Of a DNA stretch of 12,054 nucleotides, positions 1 through 6,613 are shown piece after piece. Source of the DNA: Erysipelotrichia bacterium (GTDB lineage: Bacteria; Bacillota_I; Bacilli_A; Erysipelotrichales; Erysipelotrichaceae); contig SABF01000028.1 in NCBI GenBank assembly GCA_009929095.1, positions 1 to 12,054 on the forward strand, read 5' to 3'. The first letter of the stretch is position 1; the number at the start of each line of letters is the position of its first letter. The notes below the pieces were generated by a model. That model ran no database searches. It saw only the letters and a program-made list of their open reading frames with translations, and had not been told where the DNA came from. A program made the position numbers and the translations under genes.

Positions 1-1
1 C

Positions 2-175
2 ATCAATCAGAATCAGGCTGAGGAGTCCAGCTGAATCAATGCAAGCCTGAACATGCTTGGAACATCAATGAGTGCACTAATTAATCATATGATCGACGGT
101 AACGGTATAGATAAGATGAAGGAGGAGCGTGACGACCTCAACATTTTCTTCTATAACAGATCTTCTGGAAACTAA
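2..175 (+). pseudogene. Tail of an unidentified reading frame with an internal TGA
   Basis: One forward frame reads from the window edge to a TAA at 173-175 and is broken by a single TGA at 32-34. After the TGA it gives a protein-like, charged helical stretch (INASLNMLGTSMSALINHM, then an acidic/basic run ending NIFFYNRSSGN). No start codon with a ribosome site lies between the TGA and this stretch. A GC-rich hairpin follows at 217-234, where a gene end would be expected. I read it as the 3' end of a gene whose body lies to the left and which has acquired a nonsense codon. Chance openness of a short frame is the main alternative. I do not recognise the family. Confidence 0.25.
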
Positions 176-216
176 GGTACAGCACCAAAGTATAATCAAT
201 AATCATGATTCAAATT

Positions 217-240
217 GGCCGGAGAAATCCGGCCGCTATT
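217..240 (+). terminator. Hairpin terminator after the first reading frame
   Basis: A perfect 7-bp stem GGCCGGA / TCCGGCC (217-223 with 228-234) closes a GAAA tetraloop and is followed by GCTATTTTAT. The stem is strong but the U-tract is weak. It lies 41 bases after the TAA at 173-175 and faces the plus strand, so it probably ended the transcript of the broken upstream gene. Confidence 0.5.
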
Positions 241-249
241 TTATGTCTG

Positions 250-280
250 TGCAAAAGAAAACCGACAGTTATCTGCCGGT
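250..280 (-). terminator. Terminator of the small ribbon-helix-helix-like gene
   Basis: Read on the minus strand, ACCGGCAG and CTGTCGGT (280-273 with 268-261, one G-U pair) form an 8-bp hairpin around TTAT, followed by TTTTCTTTT. The gene's stop codon (271-269) lies inside the hairpin, so stop and terminator overlap. Confidence 0.55.
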
Positions 281-478
281 CTCCTTTGCTTCTTCGATTG
301 TCTTCTGCATTGCTTCACGGAATACTGAAGATTGGCTGACGCCAAGTACTGAGCATGCTTCTTTAAACTTGGTTACAAAGTCAGAAGAGTATGCCACACT
401 GAGGCGAAGCATGTTTCCTTTATTCCAGCTGTTTCTGTACTGCACTGGGTCAAAATCTCCGCTTGGTTTCCTGGGCAT
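269..478 (-). CDS. Small ribbon-helix-helix-like DNA-binding protein (69 aa)
   Basis: The predicted protein has a basic N-terminus (MPRKPSGDFDPVQYRNSW), then a short strand-like segment NMLRLSVAYSS around residues 22-32, and two helices (SDFVTKFKEACSVLG and SQSSVFREAMQKTIEEAKE). Strand-helix-helix of this length is the pattern of MetJ/Arc-type repressors and of antitoxins; the assignment is from pattern, not from a recognised family. The gene is supported by an excellent ribosome site (AAAGGAG, 7 bases before the ATG on the minus strand) and by its own terminator. No toxin gene stands beside it, so it may be an orphan regulator or a remnant of a mobile region next to the tRNA. The open frame on the opposite strand at 129-530 is its shadow. 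Confidence 0.6.
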   Translation of the reverse strand: MPRKPSGDFDPVQYRNSWNKGNMLRLSVAYSSDFVTKFKEACSVLGVSQSSVFREAMQKTIEEAKETGR

Positions 479-640
479 TTTATTTCTCCTTTCTGACTAT
501 ATATATCAGAATACTATAAGAAGTATGTGAATAGAAAGATGCAAATTCTGGCAATATTTTGACAATGTTTTGCCGAAAAACATCAAAAAAAGCACTTTTT
601 GAGCAACTATTAAGTACATGATGAGCAAGGAAAAAGCATC

Positions 641-687
641 AAAAAAGCCGTATAACTGAGCAAATTTCGCTTGTTTAGCGGCTTTTT
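641..687 (-). terminator. Two-way terminator between the tRNA and the small regulator
   Basis: GCCG (647-650) pairs with CGGC (679-682), and inside this CTGAGCAA pairs with TTGTTTAG through two G-U pairs. Six A's precede the hairpin and five T's follow it, so either strand gives a hairpin plus U-tract. On the minus strand it lies just past the tRNA 3' end and most likely terminates the tRNA transcript. Confidence 0.7.
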
Positions 688-700
688 CGTCATTTGCCTC

Positions 701-777
701 TGGTGTGCCCGATGGGAATCGAACCCACAACCTTTTGATTCGGAATCAAATACGCTATCCAATTGCGCCACGGGCAC
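701..777 (-). tRNA. tRNA-Arg (anticodon CCG), CCA encoded
   Basis: Read on the minus strand, the acceptor stem GTGCCCG (777-771) pairs with CGGGCAC (711-705), the discriminator is A (704), and CCA is encoded at 703-701. The anticodon stem TTTGA / TCAAA encloses the loop TTCCGAA, giving anticodon CCG, which reads the arginine codon CGG. The T arm has the normal GTGGG-TTCGATT-CCCAT form and the D arm GCGCAATTGGATAGCGT. The tRNA body is 74 nt plus CCA. It stands alone and is followed by a hairpin terminator. The 3' end of a tRNA is a common integration target, and here that end faces the small regulator and the broken gene at the window edge. Confidence 0.97.
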
Positions 778-805
778 ATAAAGCACTGTTTATGTTACCA
801 CAGAA

Positions 806-814
806 TGTTATAAT
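806..814 (+). promoter_or_regulatory. Extended -10 promoter giving a leaderless HAD transcript
   Basis: TGT-TATAAT (TG at 806-807, TATAAT at 809-814) is a perfect extended -10 element. The nearest ATG of the downstream gene is at 822, seven bases after the -10, which is where transcription would be expected to start. There is no ribosome site between. The simplest reading is an mRNA starting at or within a base of its start codon. No good -35 is visible 16-18 bases upstream. Confidence 0.6.
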
Positions 815-821
815 TTTGTAC

Positions 822-1634
822 ATGTACAATGACCCCAAAAACATTCGACTGATTGTCGCTGATATTGATGACACCATGATTCCTGCAGGCTCTCTGCGTA
901 TTTCAGATCGCCTCAGAGAAGACTTGCAGAAAGCGGAATCAAAGGGCATTCATGTGATGGTGAATTCCGGCAGACATTATACATTTATGCAGCCGACACT
1001 ATTTGAAGATCTGCCTATGGAACTGATTGGCACGATCAACGGTGCATGCCTGGTTGCTCGAGATGGAACTGTGATTGAGAGCCATCAGATGAGTGAGACT
1101 GCGATGAATCAGATTACAGATCTTTGCATTCATCACAATATCGGACTTGGCTTCAAGTTTATTGATCATGTATGCACCTATGCAAATTATGAAAAGTTTA
1201 TCAATGGCTACTGTCATACGGATAGTGAGAAATCAATTGTTATAAATGATGATGAGAATCGCACGCATCATCTTCATAACGGTTATCCGCTTGGAGTATT
1301 CATTATCGGAGAAGAGAGTGTTATTGAGCCTTTGAAACAGTCAGTTCCGGGGATGTCGTTTGCCTGGTCCAGCAAAGATGGCTATGACATCTTTCAAAGT
1401 GATCTGAATAAGGCAAGTGCGGTAGAACCGGCGCTGAAAAAATATGGCTTATCATGGGATCAGGTAATTGGGTTTGGTGATGCCGGCAATGATACCCCAT
1501 TTATCAGAAAAGCCGGAATCGGTGTAGCAATGGGGAATTCCAAGGATGATGTGCGCGCGGCGGCAGATATTATTGCCCCGTCATCTGCGGATGATGGAGT
1601 CGCAGCAGTGCTGGAACAACTGAAGATTGTATAG
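822..1634 (+). CDS. Cof-type HAD-IIB family sugar/nucleotide phosphatase
   Basis: This 270-residue protein is a haloacid dehalogenase superfamily phosphatase of the Cof/YidA group, whose members dephosphorylate sugar phosphates, nucleotides or flavin-type cofactors in the cytosol. All four HAD motifs are visible: DIDDT at 14-18 (nucleophile Asp14, acid/base Asp16), NSGR at 48-51, Lys197 in LNKAS, and GFGDAGND at 217-224 with the metal-binding Asp220 and Asp224. The C2-type cap lies between motifs II and III. The length is normal for the group. The frame is open back to 705 through the antisense of the tRNA, but family conservation begins just before IVADIDDT, so I start at the ATG at 822. It seems monocistronic, with its own promoter and terminator. 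The exact substrate cannot be told from sequence. Confidence 0.9.
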   Translation: MYNDPKNIRLIVADIDDTMIPAGSLRISDRLREDLQKAESKGIHVMVNSGRHYTFMQPTLFEDLPMELIGTINGACLVARDGTVIESHQMSETAMNQITDLCIHHNIGLGFKFIDHVCTYANYEKFINGYCHTDSEKSIVINDDENRTHHLHNGYPLGVFIIGEESVIEPLKQSVPGMSFAWSSKDGYDIFQSDLNKASAVEPALKKYGLSWDQVIGFGDAGNDTPFIRKAGIGVAMGNSKDDVRAAADIIAPSSADDGVAAVLEQLKIV

Positions 1635-1661
1635 AAGCGTGTCACTGATGATACGCTTTTT
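1635..1661 (+). terminator. Intrinsic terminator of the HAD gene
   Basis: AAGCGTGTC (1635-1643) pairs with GATACGCTT (1650-1658, one G-U pair) around a 6-base loop, followed by a run of T's. The stem begins on the base directly after the TAG stop (1632-1634). Confidence 0.85.
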
Positions 1662-1678
1662 CTTTCCGATGAAACGAT

Positions 1679-1700
1679 TATAATTAAGCTGACTAGAAGG
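1679..1700 (+). promoter_or_regulatory. Promoter and ribosome site of the MEMO-AMMECR1 gene
   Basis: TATAAT at 1679-1684 is a consensus -10. Transcription would start near 1691, leaving only about 17 bases before the ATG at 1708. AGAAGG at 1695-1700 is the ribosome site, seven bases before the ATG. A convincing -35 is not visible; the upstream region is occupied by the HAD terminator. Confidence 0.5.
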
Positions 1701-1707
1701 TAATAAT

Positions 1708-3096
1708 ATGATCACAAGAGCAGTCATGCTTCCGCATCCGCCTTGCGCCATACCCGAAATCGGAATTAGCGAGCTTAAGGATATGAAGGCAACAGAAGAA
1801 GGCTATCAGATGATGGCTGATTTCATTGCGGAAGCAAAGCCTGATACGATCATCATTTCTTCTCCGCATACCGTGATGTACAGAGACTATTTCAATGTTT
1901 CATCAGGAACTCATGCCCATGGCGACTTCTCAAGATTCAATGCTGGAAGAATCAGTTTTGATGTTTGCTATGATGAAGAACTGACTTCCGCGCTGACACA
2001 GTACTGCATGAAAAAACAGTTTCCTGCCGGTACGGAATATGACCGTGACAGGGAACTGGATCATGGGACGATGGTTCCGCTGTACTTTATCAATCAGAAG
2101 TATCATGACTATAAACTGGTTCGGATAGGTCTCAGCGGATATTCGCTGACGATGCATTATCAGTTTGGCATCTATCTGAATGACATCATTCAGAAGATGA
2201 ATAGAAAAGCTGTCTATGTTGCCAGCGGCGATCTGGCACACTGCCAGAAGAATGATGGTCCTTATGGCTATCGGCCGGAGGGACCGGAATACGATAAGCG
2301 AATTATGGAAACGATGGGAACCGGCAGATTTGAAGAACTGCTGGAATATGATCCGGCATTTCTGGAACAGTCCATGGAATGCGGCCATCGGTCATTCTGT
2401 ATTATGGCCGGTGTACTGGATGGATACTCAGTAACACCGCATGTGCTGAGTCATGAAGCACCTTTTGGCGTTGGCTATGGAATAGTTGCATATGAAGTTG
2501 GCGATAAGGATGAAGAAAGGCACTTTCTTAAGCAATATGAACAGAAGGAACAGCACGGGATTGAAGATAAAGCAAAGCACAAAGATGATTATGTAAGACT
2601 GGCTGGAATGTCACTGAGCAATTGGATCAGAGAACATAAGCGGATCGCGGTTCCGAAAGATCTGCCGGAACAGTTCGTAAAGCAGAGAGCCGGAGTCTTT
2701 GTTTCAATTCATGAACACGGAGAACTTCGCGGCTGTATCGGAACGATCTCGCCGGTCAGAAAGAATATTGCGGAAGAGATTATTGAAAATGCCATCAGTG
2801 CTTCTGTCAGAGATCCGAGATTTGATCCGATCAGTGAGGAAGAACTGCCCTATCTGGAACTGAGTGTGGATGTACTTGGAGAAACTGAACCAATTAGTGA
2901 CAGATCACAGCTTGATGTGAAACGATATGGTGTGATATGTTCAGCACCGGATGGAAGAAAAGGACTGCTGCTGCCAAATCTGGAAGGCGTGGATACGGTT
3001 GACCAGCAGATTTCAATTGCTGCCCGCAAGGGGGGTATCGATCCGGAGGAAGATGATATGAAACTGGAGCGATTTGACGTGGTTCGTCATGTCTGA
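1708..3096 (+). CDS. MEMO (class III extradiol dioxygenase-like)-AMMECR1 fusion, AmmeMemoRadiSam proteins B and A
   Basis: This 462-residue protein joins two conserved proteins. Residues 1-265 are MEMO/LigB-like, with the metal-site type residues PHPP (His10), SSPHT (His54), DHG (His119), SGDLAH (173-178) and ECGHRS (224-229). A charged linker (about 266-292) leads to an AMMECR1 domain (about 293-462) with its hallmark LRGCIG at 340-345 and the VRDPRF segment. Together with the overlapping radical SAM gene this is the AmmeMemoRadiSam trio, a conserved set in bacteria and archaea whose biochemical role is unsettled. The MEMO fold derives from ring-cleaving dioxygenases, and human MEMO1 and AMMECR1 are the distant relatives. 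The ATG at 1708 has a ribosome site (AGAAGG), and family similarity starts at the first residues. The domain calls are firm; the enzymatic function is not known to me. Confidence 0.9.
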   Translation: MITRAVMLPHPPCAIPEIGISELKDMKATEEGYQMMADFIAEAKPDTIIISSPHTVMYRDYFNVSSGTHAHGDFSRFNAGRISFDVCYDEELTSALTQYCMKKQFPAGTEYDRDRELDHGTMVPLYFINQKYHDYKLVRIGLSGYSLTMHYQFGIYLNDIIQKMNRKAVYVASGDLAHCQKNDGPYGYRPEGPEYDKRIMETMGTGRFEELLEYDPAFLEQSMECGHRSFCIMAGVLDGYSVTPHVLSHEAPFGVGYGIVAYEVGDKDEERHFLKQYEQKEQHGIEDKAKHKDDYVRLAGMSLSNWIREHKRIAVPKDLPEQFVKQRAGVFVSIHEHGELRGCIGTISPVRKNIAEEIIENAISASVRDPRFDPISEEELPYLELSVDVLGETEPISDRSQLDVKRYGVICSAPDGRKGLLLPNLEGVDTVDQQISIAARKGGIDPEEDDMKLERFDVVRHV

Positions 3097-3907
3097 GATC
3101 ATATGTCCTGTCTGCATGCATGCCTGCCGGCTTCAGGAAGGGCAGCTTGGCAGATGCCGGGCAAGAAAGAATGAGGCTGGGCGCAACGTGTGTATCAGTT
3201 ATGGTCGGATTGCCAGCATGGCTATGGATCCGATAGAGAAGAAGCCGCTGGTTCATTTTTATCCCGGCAGTCACATTCTCTCAGTTGGCAGTTATGGCTG
3301 CAATTTATCCTGCCCGTTCTGTCAGAATCATTCAATTTCCATGAGTGACGGAACCGGGCTGTCCTACAGAATATTTACAGCTCAGGATCTTGCGGAAATG
3401 GCAATGAATCAGCCGGATAATCTGGGGATAGCCTTTACCTATAATGAACCGCTGATTGGCTGGGAGTACATTCTTGATACTGCCAAACTGATCCGGCCGT
3501 CCGGATTGAAGACAGTAATTGTGACAAATGGCACAGCCAATCTGCCTGTGCTGGAACATCTGATGCCTTATACAGATGCTATGAATATTGATCTTAAGGG
3601 AGATGAATCGTTTTATCGGGAACTTGGCGGAGACTGCCAGACTGTCAGAAATACAATTTCCTATGTATATGACAAATGTCATCTGGAAGTGACAATGCTC
3701 ATCATTCCGGGAAAGAATGACTCGGTGCAATATGTCAGCAGAGAAGCACAGTGGCTTGGCTCGCTCAATCCTGATATTGTTCTTCATCTTACCCGATACT
3801 TCCCGCGCTATCACTATTCACTGCCGCCTACCGATATCAGTCTGCTGTATGAACTTCAGAAGGAAGCTCAGAAGTACCTGAATACTGTTGCGGTTGGAAA
3901 CGTATAG
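3089..3907 (+). CDS. amrS: AmmeMemoRadiSam system radical SAM enzyme
   Basis: The 272-residue product carries the radical SAM cluster motif CNLSCPFC (Cys71, Cys75, Cys78) and an N-terminal cysteine set (Cys6, Cys9, Cys13, Cys23, the last in GRCRARKN) typical of this family, which is related to pyruvate formate-lyase activating enzymes. Later conserved pieces are FTYNEP, VTNGT and MNIDLKG. The ATG at 3089 overlaps the stop of the fusion gene by eight bases, so the two are translationally coupled. A TTG five codons upstream (3074) has GGAG four bases before it and is the alternative start, but the conserved cysteine region fits the ATG. The protein ends at a GNV motif where many relatives continue with a short cysteine-containing tail. 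A terminator follows at once, so the short form is probably genuine, not a sequencing frameshift. Confidence 0.88.
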   Translation: MSEIICPVCMHACRLQEGQLGRCRARKNEAGRNVCISYGRIASMAMDPIEKKPLVHFYPGSHILSVGSYGCNLSCPFCQNHSISMSDGTGLSYRIFTAQDLAEMAMNQPDNLGIAFTYNEPLIGWEYILDTAKLIRPSGLKTVIVTNGTANLPVLEHLMPYTDAMNIDLKGDESFYRELGGDCQTVRNTISYVYDKCHLEVTMLIIPGKNDSVQYVSREAQWLGSLNPDIVLHLTRYFPRYHYSLPPTDISLLYELQKEAQKYLNTVAVGNV

Positions 3908-3932
3908 AGAAGGATTTCTGACCCTTCTTTTT
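3907..3932 (+). terminator. Terminator of the AmmeMemoRadiSam operon
   Basis: AGAAGG (3908-3913) pairs with CCTTCT (3923-3928) around a 9-base loop and is followed by a T-rich tail. The stem starts directly after the TAG stop (3905-3907). Confidence 0.7.
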
Positions 3933-3935
3933 CCA

Positions 3936-3944
3936 TGCTAGAAT
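3936..3944 (+). promoter_or_regulatory. Extended -10 promoter of the M32 carboxypeptidase-xpt operon
   Basis: TGC-TAGAAT is an extended -10 with one mismatch in the hexamer. The predicted start near 3951 leaves a leader of about 25 bases containing AGGAGG (3960-3965). TTCTGA at 3916-3921 is 17 bases upstream but a poor -35, and it lies inside the preceding terminator. Confidence 0.5.
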
Positions 3945-3975
3945 GATACATGTTGATTCAGGAGGATATGAAGAA

Positions 3976-5472
3976 ATGAATGAAGCATTGCTGAAGCAGT
4001 ATGAGGAATGGGTATTGAAACTGTCTGCCTATCAGATGGCATTGACAGTGATTGGCATTGATAAGCAGACTGTCGCTCCAAGCGGCGGTGCGGCCTACCG
4101 GGATGAACGCAGTTCGATTCTTGCGGGTGAACTGTTTTCCATAGAAACAGATCCAAAACAGGCGGAAGTCAGAAAACAGCTCCTGCAGGAAACAGATCTG
4201 GATGAAGACATGCGCAGGGCACTTCAGCTGTATGACCGTGAGATCGGCCATATTCTTTCAGTGCCAAAGGATCGGTTCATTGCCTTTACTAAACTGAGAA
4301 ATGAGTCATATGAAGCATGGCATAGAGCAAAGATGGAAAATAATTATTCTGTTTTTGAGCCGTACCTGAAAGAGATTATTGAATTCTCCAAGGAAATGTA
4401 CGGATATCGCAGCAGCGATATGCCTCTGTATGATCAGATGCTGGATGATTATGAACCCGGCATGAATCAGAAACAGTACGATGTTTTCTTTGAAAAACTC
4501 AAGACCAGACTGGTTCCGCTGATTCAGAAAGTGGCTAAAGCTGAACCGATCAAAGATGATTTTCTGTTCCGGACTTATCCGGAAGCAGACCAGAAGAAGT
4601 ATACAGAACATCTTCTGAAGTATCTGCATTTTGATCCTGATTGGGGTTATCAGAACGAGACGGAGCATCCATTTACAGATTTCATCTGCGAAAATGACTG
4701 CCGGACCACAACCAAGTACCGCGAAAATGACGTGTCCTCGGCGATTCTTTCCACGGTTCATGAAGTGGGACATGCGACCTATGAACATGATGTGAATCCA
4801 AAATATGATGGGATGATTCTGTCGCTTGGCATTTCTTCCGGAATGCACGAATCACAGTCCAGACTGTTTGAAAACTGCCTTGGACGTACACTGCCGTTTT
4901 GGAAAGCTAACTATCCGGCATTGCAGGCGCAGTTTCCTTCTCAGCTGATGGAAGTTACTGCTGAACAGTACACAGATGCAGTCAATGCATCAAAACCGAC
5001 ATTGATCCGTACTGAGGCAGATGAGCTGACCTATCCGATGCATATACTGATTCGCTATGAATTGGAGAAAGGCTTGTTTAATGGGACTATTTCTACTGAG
5101 GGCTTGGATCAGACCTGGAATCAGATGTATGAGAAGTATCTTGGCATAAGTTCTCCGACTGCTACAGATGGTATTCTGCAGGATGTCCACTGGTCAGATG
5201 GAAATTTCGGATATTTTCCTACTTACGCACTGGGCAGTGCTTTTGCGGCACAGTTTATTCATAAGATGAGAGAATGCATCGATGTTGATCAGCTGCTTGA
5301 AACAGATCGCTTTGATGAGATTGTTCAATGGCTGAAACAGAACATTCATACGTATGGATGCCGCTATGATGCTTCAGAAATAATGCAGAAAGCAACTGGA
5401 GAAGTATTTAATCCGGATTATTATCTGGATTATCTTGAAACCAAGTATGTTAACCTGTATCATCTTGTGTAG
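3976..5472 (+). CDS. M32 family metallocarboxypeptidase (thermostable carboxypeptidase 1 family)
   Basis: The product (498 residues, normal for the family) is a zinc or cobalt carboxypeptidase that removes C-terminal residues from peptides in the cytosol. The metal motif HEVGH is at 262-266, followed by the M32 signature HESQSRLFEN at 291-300. The conserved block around EADELTYPMHI and the GYFPTYALGSAFAAQF segment near the C-terminus are also present. The frame is open from 3943, but the ATG at 3976 has a strong AGGAGG ten bases upstream, whereas the upstream ATG at 3943 overlaps the promoter, so I use 3976. xpt follows after a 24-base gap with no terminator, so the two are probably cotranscribed. 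There is no signal peptide. Confidence 0.93.
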   Translation: MNEALLKQYEEWVLKLSAYQMALTVIGIDKQTVAPSGGAAYRDERSSILAGELFSIETDPKQAEVRKQLLQETDLDEDMRRALQLYDREIGHILSVPKDRFIAFTKLRNESYEAWHRAKMENNYSVFEPYLKEIIEFSKEMYGYRSSDMPLYDQMLDDYEPGMNQKQYDVFFEKLKTRLVPLIQKVAKAEPIKDDFLFRTYPEADQKKYTEHLLKYLHFDPDWGYQNETEHPFTDFICENDCRTTTKYRENDVSSAILSTVHEVGHATYEHDVNPKYDGMILSLGISSGMHESQSRLFENCLGRTLPFWKANYPALQAQFPSQLMEVTAEQYTDAVNASKPTLIRTEADELTYPMHILIRYELEKGLFNGTISTEGLDQTWNQMYEKYLGISSPTATDGILQDVHWSDGNFGYFPTYALGSAFAAQFIHKMRECIDVDQLLETDRFDEIVQWLKQNIHTYGCRYDASEIMQKATGEVFNPDYYLDYLETKYVNLYHLV

Positions 5473-5496
5473 AAATTGAAGGGGAAAGAATATTAT

Positions 5497-6096
5497 ATGA
5501 AAGAACTGGAAGATCGAATTCGCAGTGAAGGAAAAGTATTTCCCGGTAATATTCTCAAGGTGGATAGTTTTCTGAACCATCAGGTCGATATCAAGCTTCT
5601 GGATGATATTGGGTCTGAATTCTACCAGCTGTATAAATTTGACGGTGTTACAAAGATTCTGACAATTGAGGCTTCTGGAATTGCGATTGCTTCACTGACT
5701 GCATATCACTTCCAAGTTCCTTTTGTCTTTGCAAAAAAAGCCCATTCCGCCAATCTGGGCAGCGAAGTATACACTTCAAAAGTTCATTCTTACACTTATA
5801 ACAAAGATTATCCGATCATGCTGTCCAAAAACTATCTGACTTCAGAAGACAAAGTGCTGATCGTAGATGACTTCCTTGCCAGCGGCAAGGCAACGGAAGG
5901 TCTTCTCGATATTTGCAAACAGGCAGGAGCTGCAGTGGCTGGTATCGGCATCTGTGTGGAGAAGGGCTTTCAGCGCGGCGGAAAAATTCTGCGTGATCAG
6001 GGATACCGAGTCACCAGTCTTGCAATCATTGATTCTATGAGTGATCATGATCTGGTATTCCGCAGTCATGAAGAAGATGAGTCAATAGCACAGTAA
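5497..6096 (+). CDS. xpt: Xanthine phosphoribosyltransferase
   Basis: This 199-residue enzyme transfers ribose-5-phosphate from PRPP to xanthine, giving XMP in purine salvage. The PRPP-binding motif VLIVDDFLASGKA is at 120-132, and the N-terminal FLNHQVD and middle KKAHSANLGSEVYTSKVHSYT segments match the Xpt subgroup of type I phosphoribosyltransferases. The ATG at 5497 is preceded by a GAAGGGGAAAG ribosome site; an in-frame TTG at 5476 would add seven residues not typical of the family. In Bacillus xpt usually follows a purine riboswitch. None is visible here: the only upstream sequence is the 24-base gap after the carboxypeptidase gene, so purine control, if any, must act elsewhere. The C-terminal acidic tail (HEEDESIAQ) is slightly longer than usual. 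Confidence 0.93.
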   Translation: MKELEDRIRSEGKVFPGNILKVDSFLNHQVDIKLLDDIGSEFYQLYKFDGVTKILTIEASGIAIASLTAYHFQVPFVFAKKAHSANLGSEVYTSKVHSYTYNKDYPIMLSKNYLTSEDKVLIVDDFLASGKATEGLLDICKQAGAAVAGIGICVEKGFQRGGKILRDQGYRVTSLAIIDSMSDHDLVFRSHEEDESIAQ

Positions 6097-6123
6097 AAGC
6101 AGTTCGCCTGAATTGCTTTTTTT
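6095..6123 (+). terminator. Intrinsic terminator after xpt
   Basis: An 11-bp stem (6095-6105 with 6110-6120, one G-U pair) closes a GCCT loop, followed by T's to 6123. The 5' arm begins inside the TAA stop codon of xpt (6094-6096). Confidence 0.9.
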
Positions 6124-6243
6124 CTGGTGAAAACCCAATGACAGCAGCGTGGAATGATTTTGTGAATCATGCCAATTGTAACTATTGCACTGCTGATTGA
6201 GAATGATGATAAATAAATAAAAATAGAGTGCGTGAAAAGTACA

Positions 6244-6253
6244 GTTTGCAAAC
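6244..6253 (+). repeat. Perfect 10-base palindrome upstream of the AbiEi-like fragment
   Basis: GTTTGCAAAC is a perfect palindrome seven bases before a TATAAA element (6261-6266) and 19 bases before the ATG at 6273. The position fits an operator of a self-regulated antitoxin, but a 10-base palindrome can arise by chance. Confidence 0.25.
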
Positions 6254-6272
6254 GCGTGCATATAAAAACAAT

Positions 6273-6389
6273 ATGACGGTTTCTGTGAATGAAATCAAAG
6301 AGCTTATTGATGAAGCAGGGATGGTTACATTAAAAGATGCTATGAAAAATAACCTCTCAAAGACAGAATATTGCAATTGTTTGAAATAG
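6273..6389 (+). pseudogene. AbiEi-like antitoxin N-terminal fragment
   Basis: The 38-codon frame MTVSVNEIKELIDEAGMVTL, continuing KDAMKNNLSKTEYCNCLK, then TAG, has the pattern of the N-terminal winged-helix of AbiEi-type antitoxins (xxIxxLIxExGxVTxKDAxxxGxSxxxxxxLxxxG). After the TAG the frame reads DKI and meets TGA, where relatives would continue with a GKL/GKI wing, so the gene looks cut by nonsense codons. Intact proteins of the group run to about 200 residues and pair with an AbiEii nucleotidyltransferase toxin; neither the rest of the antitoxin nor a toxin is present. No ribosome site precedes the ATG; TATAAA lies six bases upstream of it, as in the leaderless genes of this window. The assignment is by remembered pattern and is tentative. 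Confidence 0.4.
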
Positions 6390-6613
6390 GATAAAATTTG
6401 AACAGATATCTCGTGTGTATATACATCAAAGGATCCATAGGTTGATCTGCTTCCAATTGGACACCAGAGATGCCCGGGTCTTTGTCAGCACTCACATATA
6501 TTGAATACTCGAATGCAGCTTAATATCCGTTTTTATTCTTGCATAATTTGTTTAATTTATGCGCTTTTTATGGTCATAGATATTGTCATCATGCTGCTGC
6601 CGCAGTGAGAACT
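6390..6613. other. Intergenic stretch without a supported gene
   Basis: No frame here looks coding and none has a ribosome site. One imperfect hairpin (GCATAA at 6541-6546 with TTATGC around 6557-6562, then CTTTTT) resembles a weak terminator just before the transposase remnant. The short stretch 6124-6272 before the AbiEi-like fragment also holds only small inverted repeats (ATGATT / AATCAT at 6154-6170). I could not place the left inverted repeat of the insertion sequence. Confidence 0.4.

Noticed and set aside
129..530. Open frame of 133 codons on the plus strand
   Set aside because: It lies antisense to the RHH-like gene, which has a clear ribosome site and terminator. Its GTG start is only two bases from a GGAGG, and the protein looks like no natural sequence.
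705..821. N-terminal extension of the HAD protein
   Set aside because: The added 39 codons are the antisense of the tRNA plus a promoter, and family similarity begins after the ATG at 822.
5473..5496. Purine riboswitch expected before xpt
   Set aside because: Only 24 bases separate xpt from the carboxypeptidase gene, far too few for an aptamer, and nothing in the upstream gene end looks like one.
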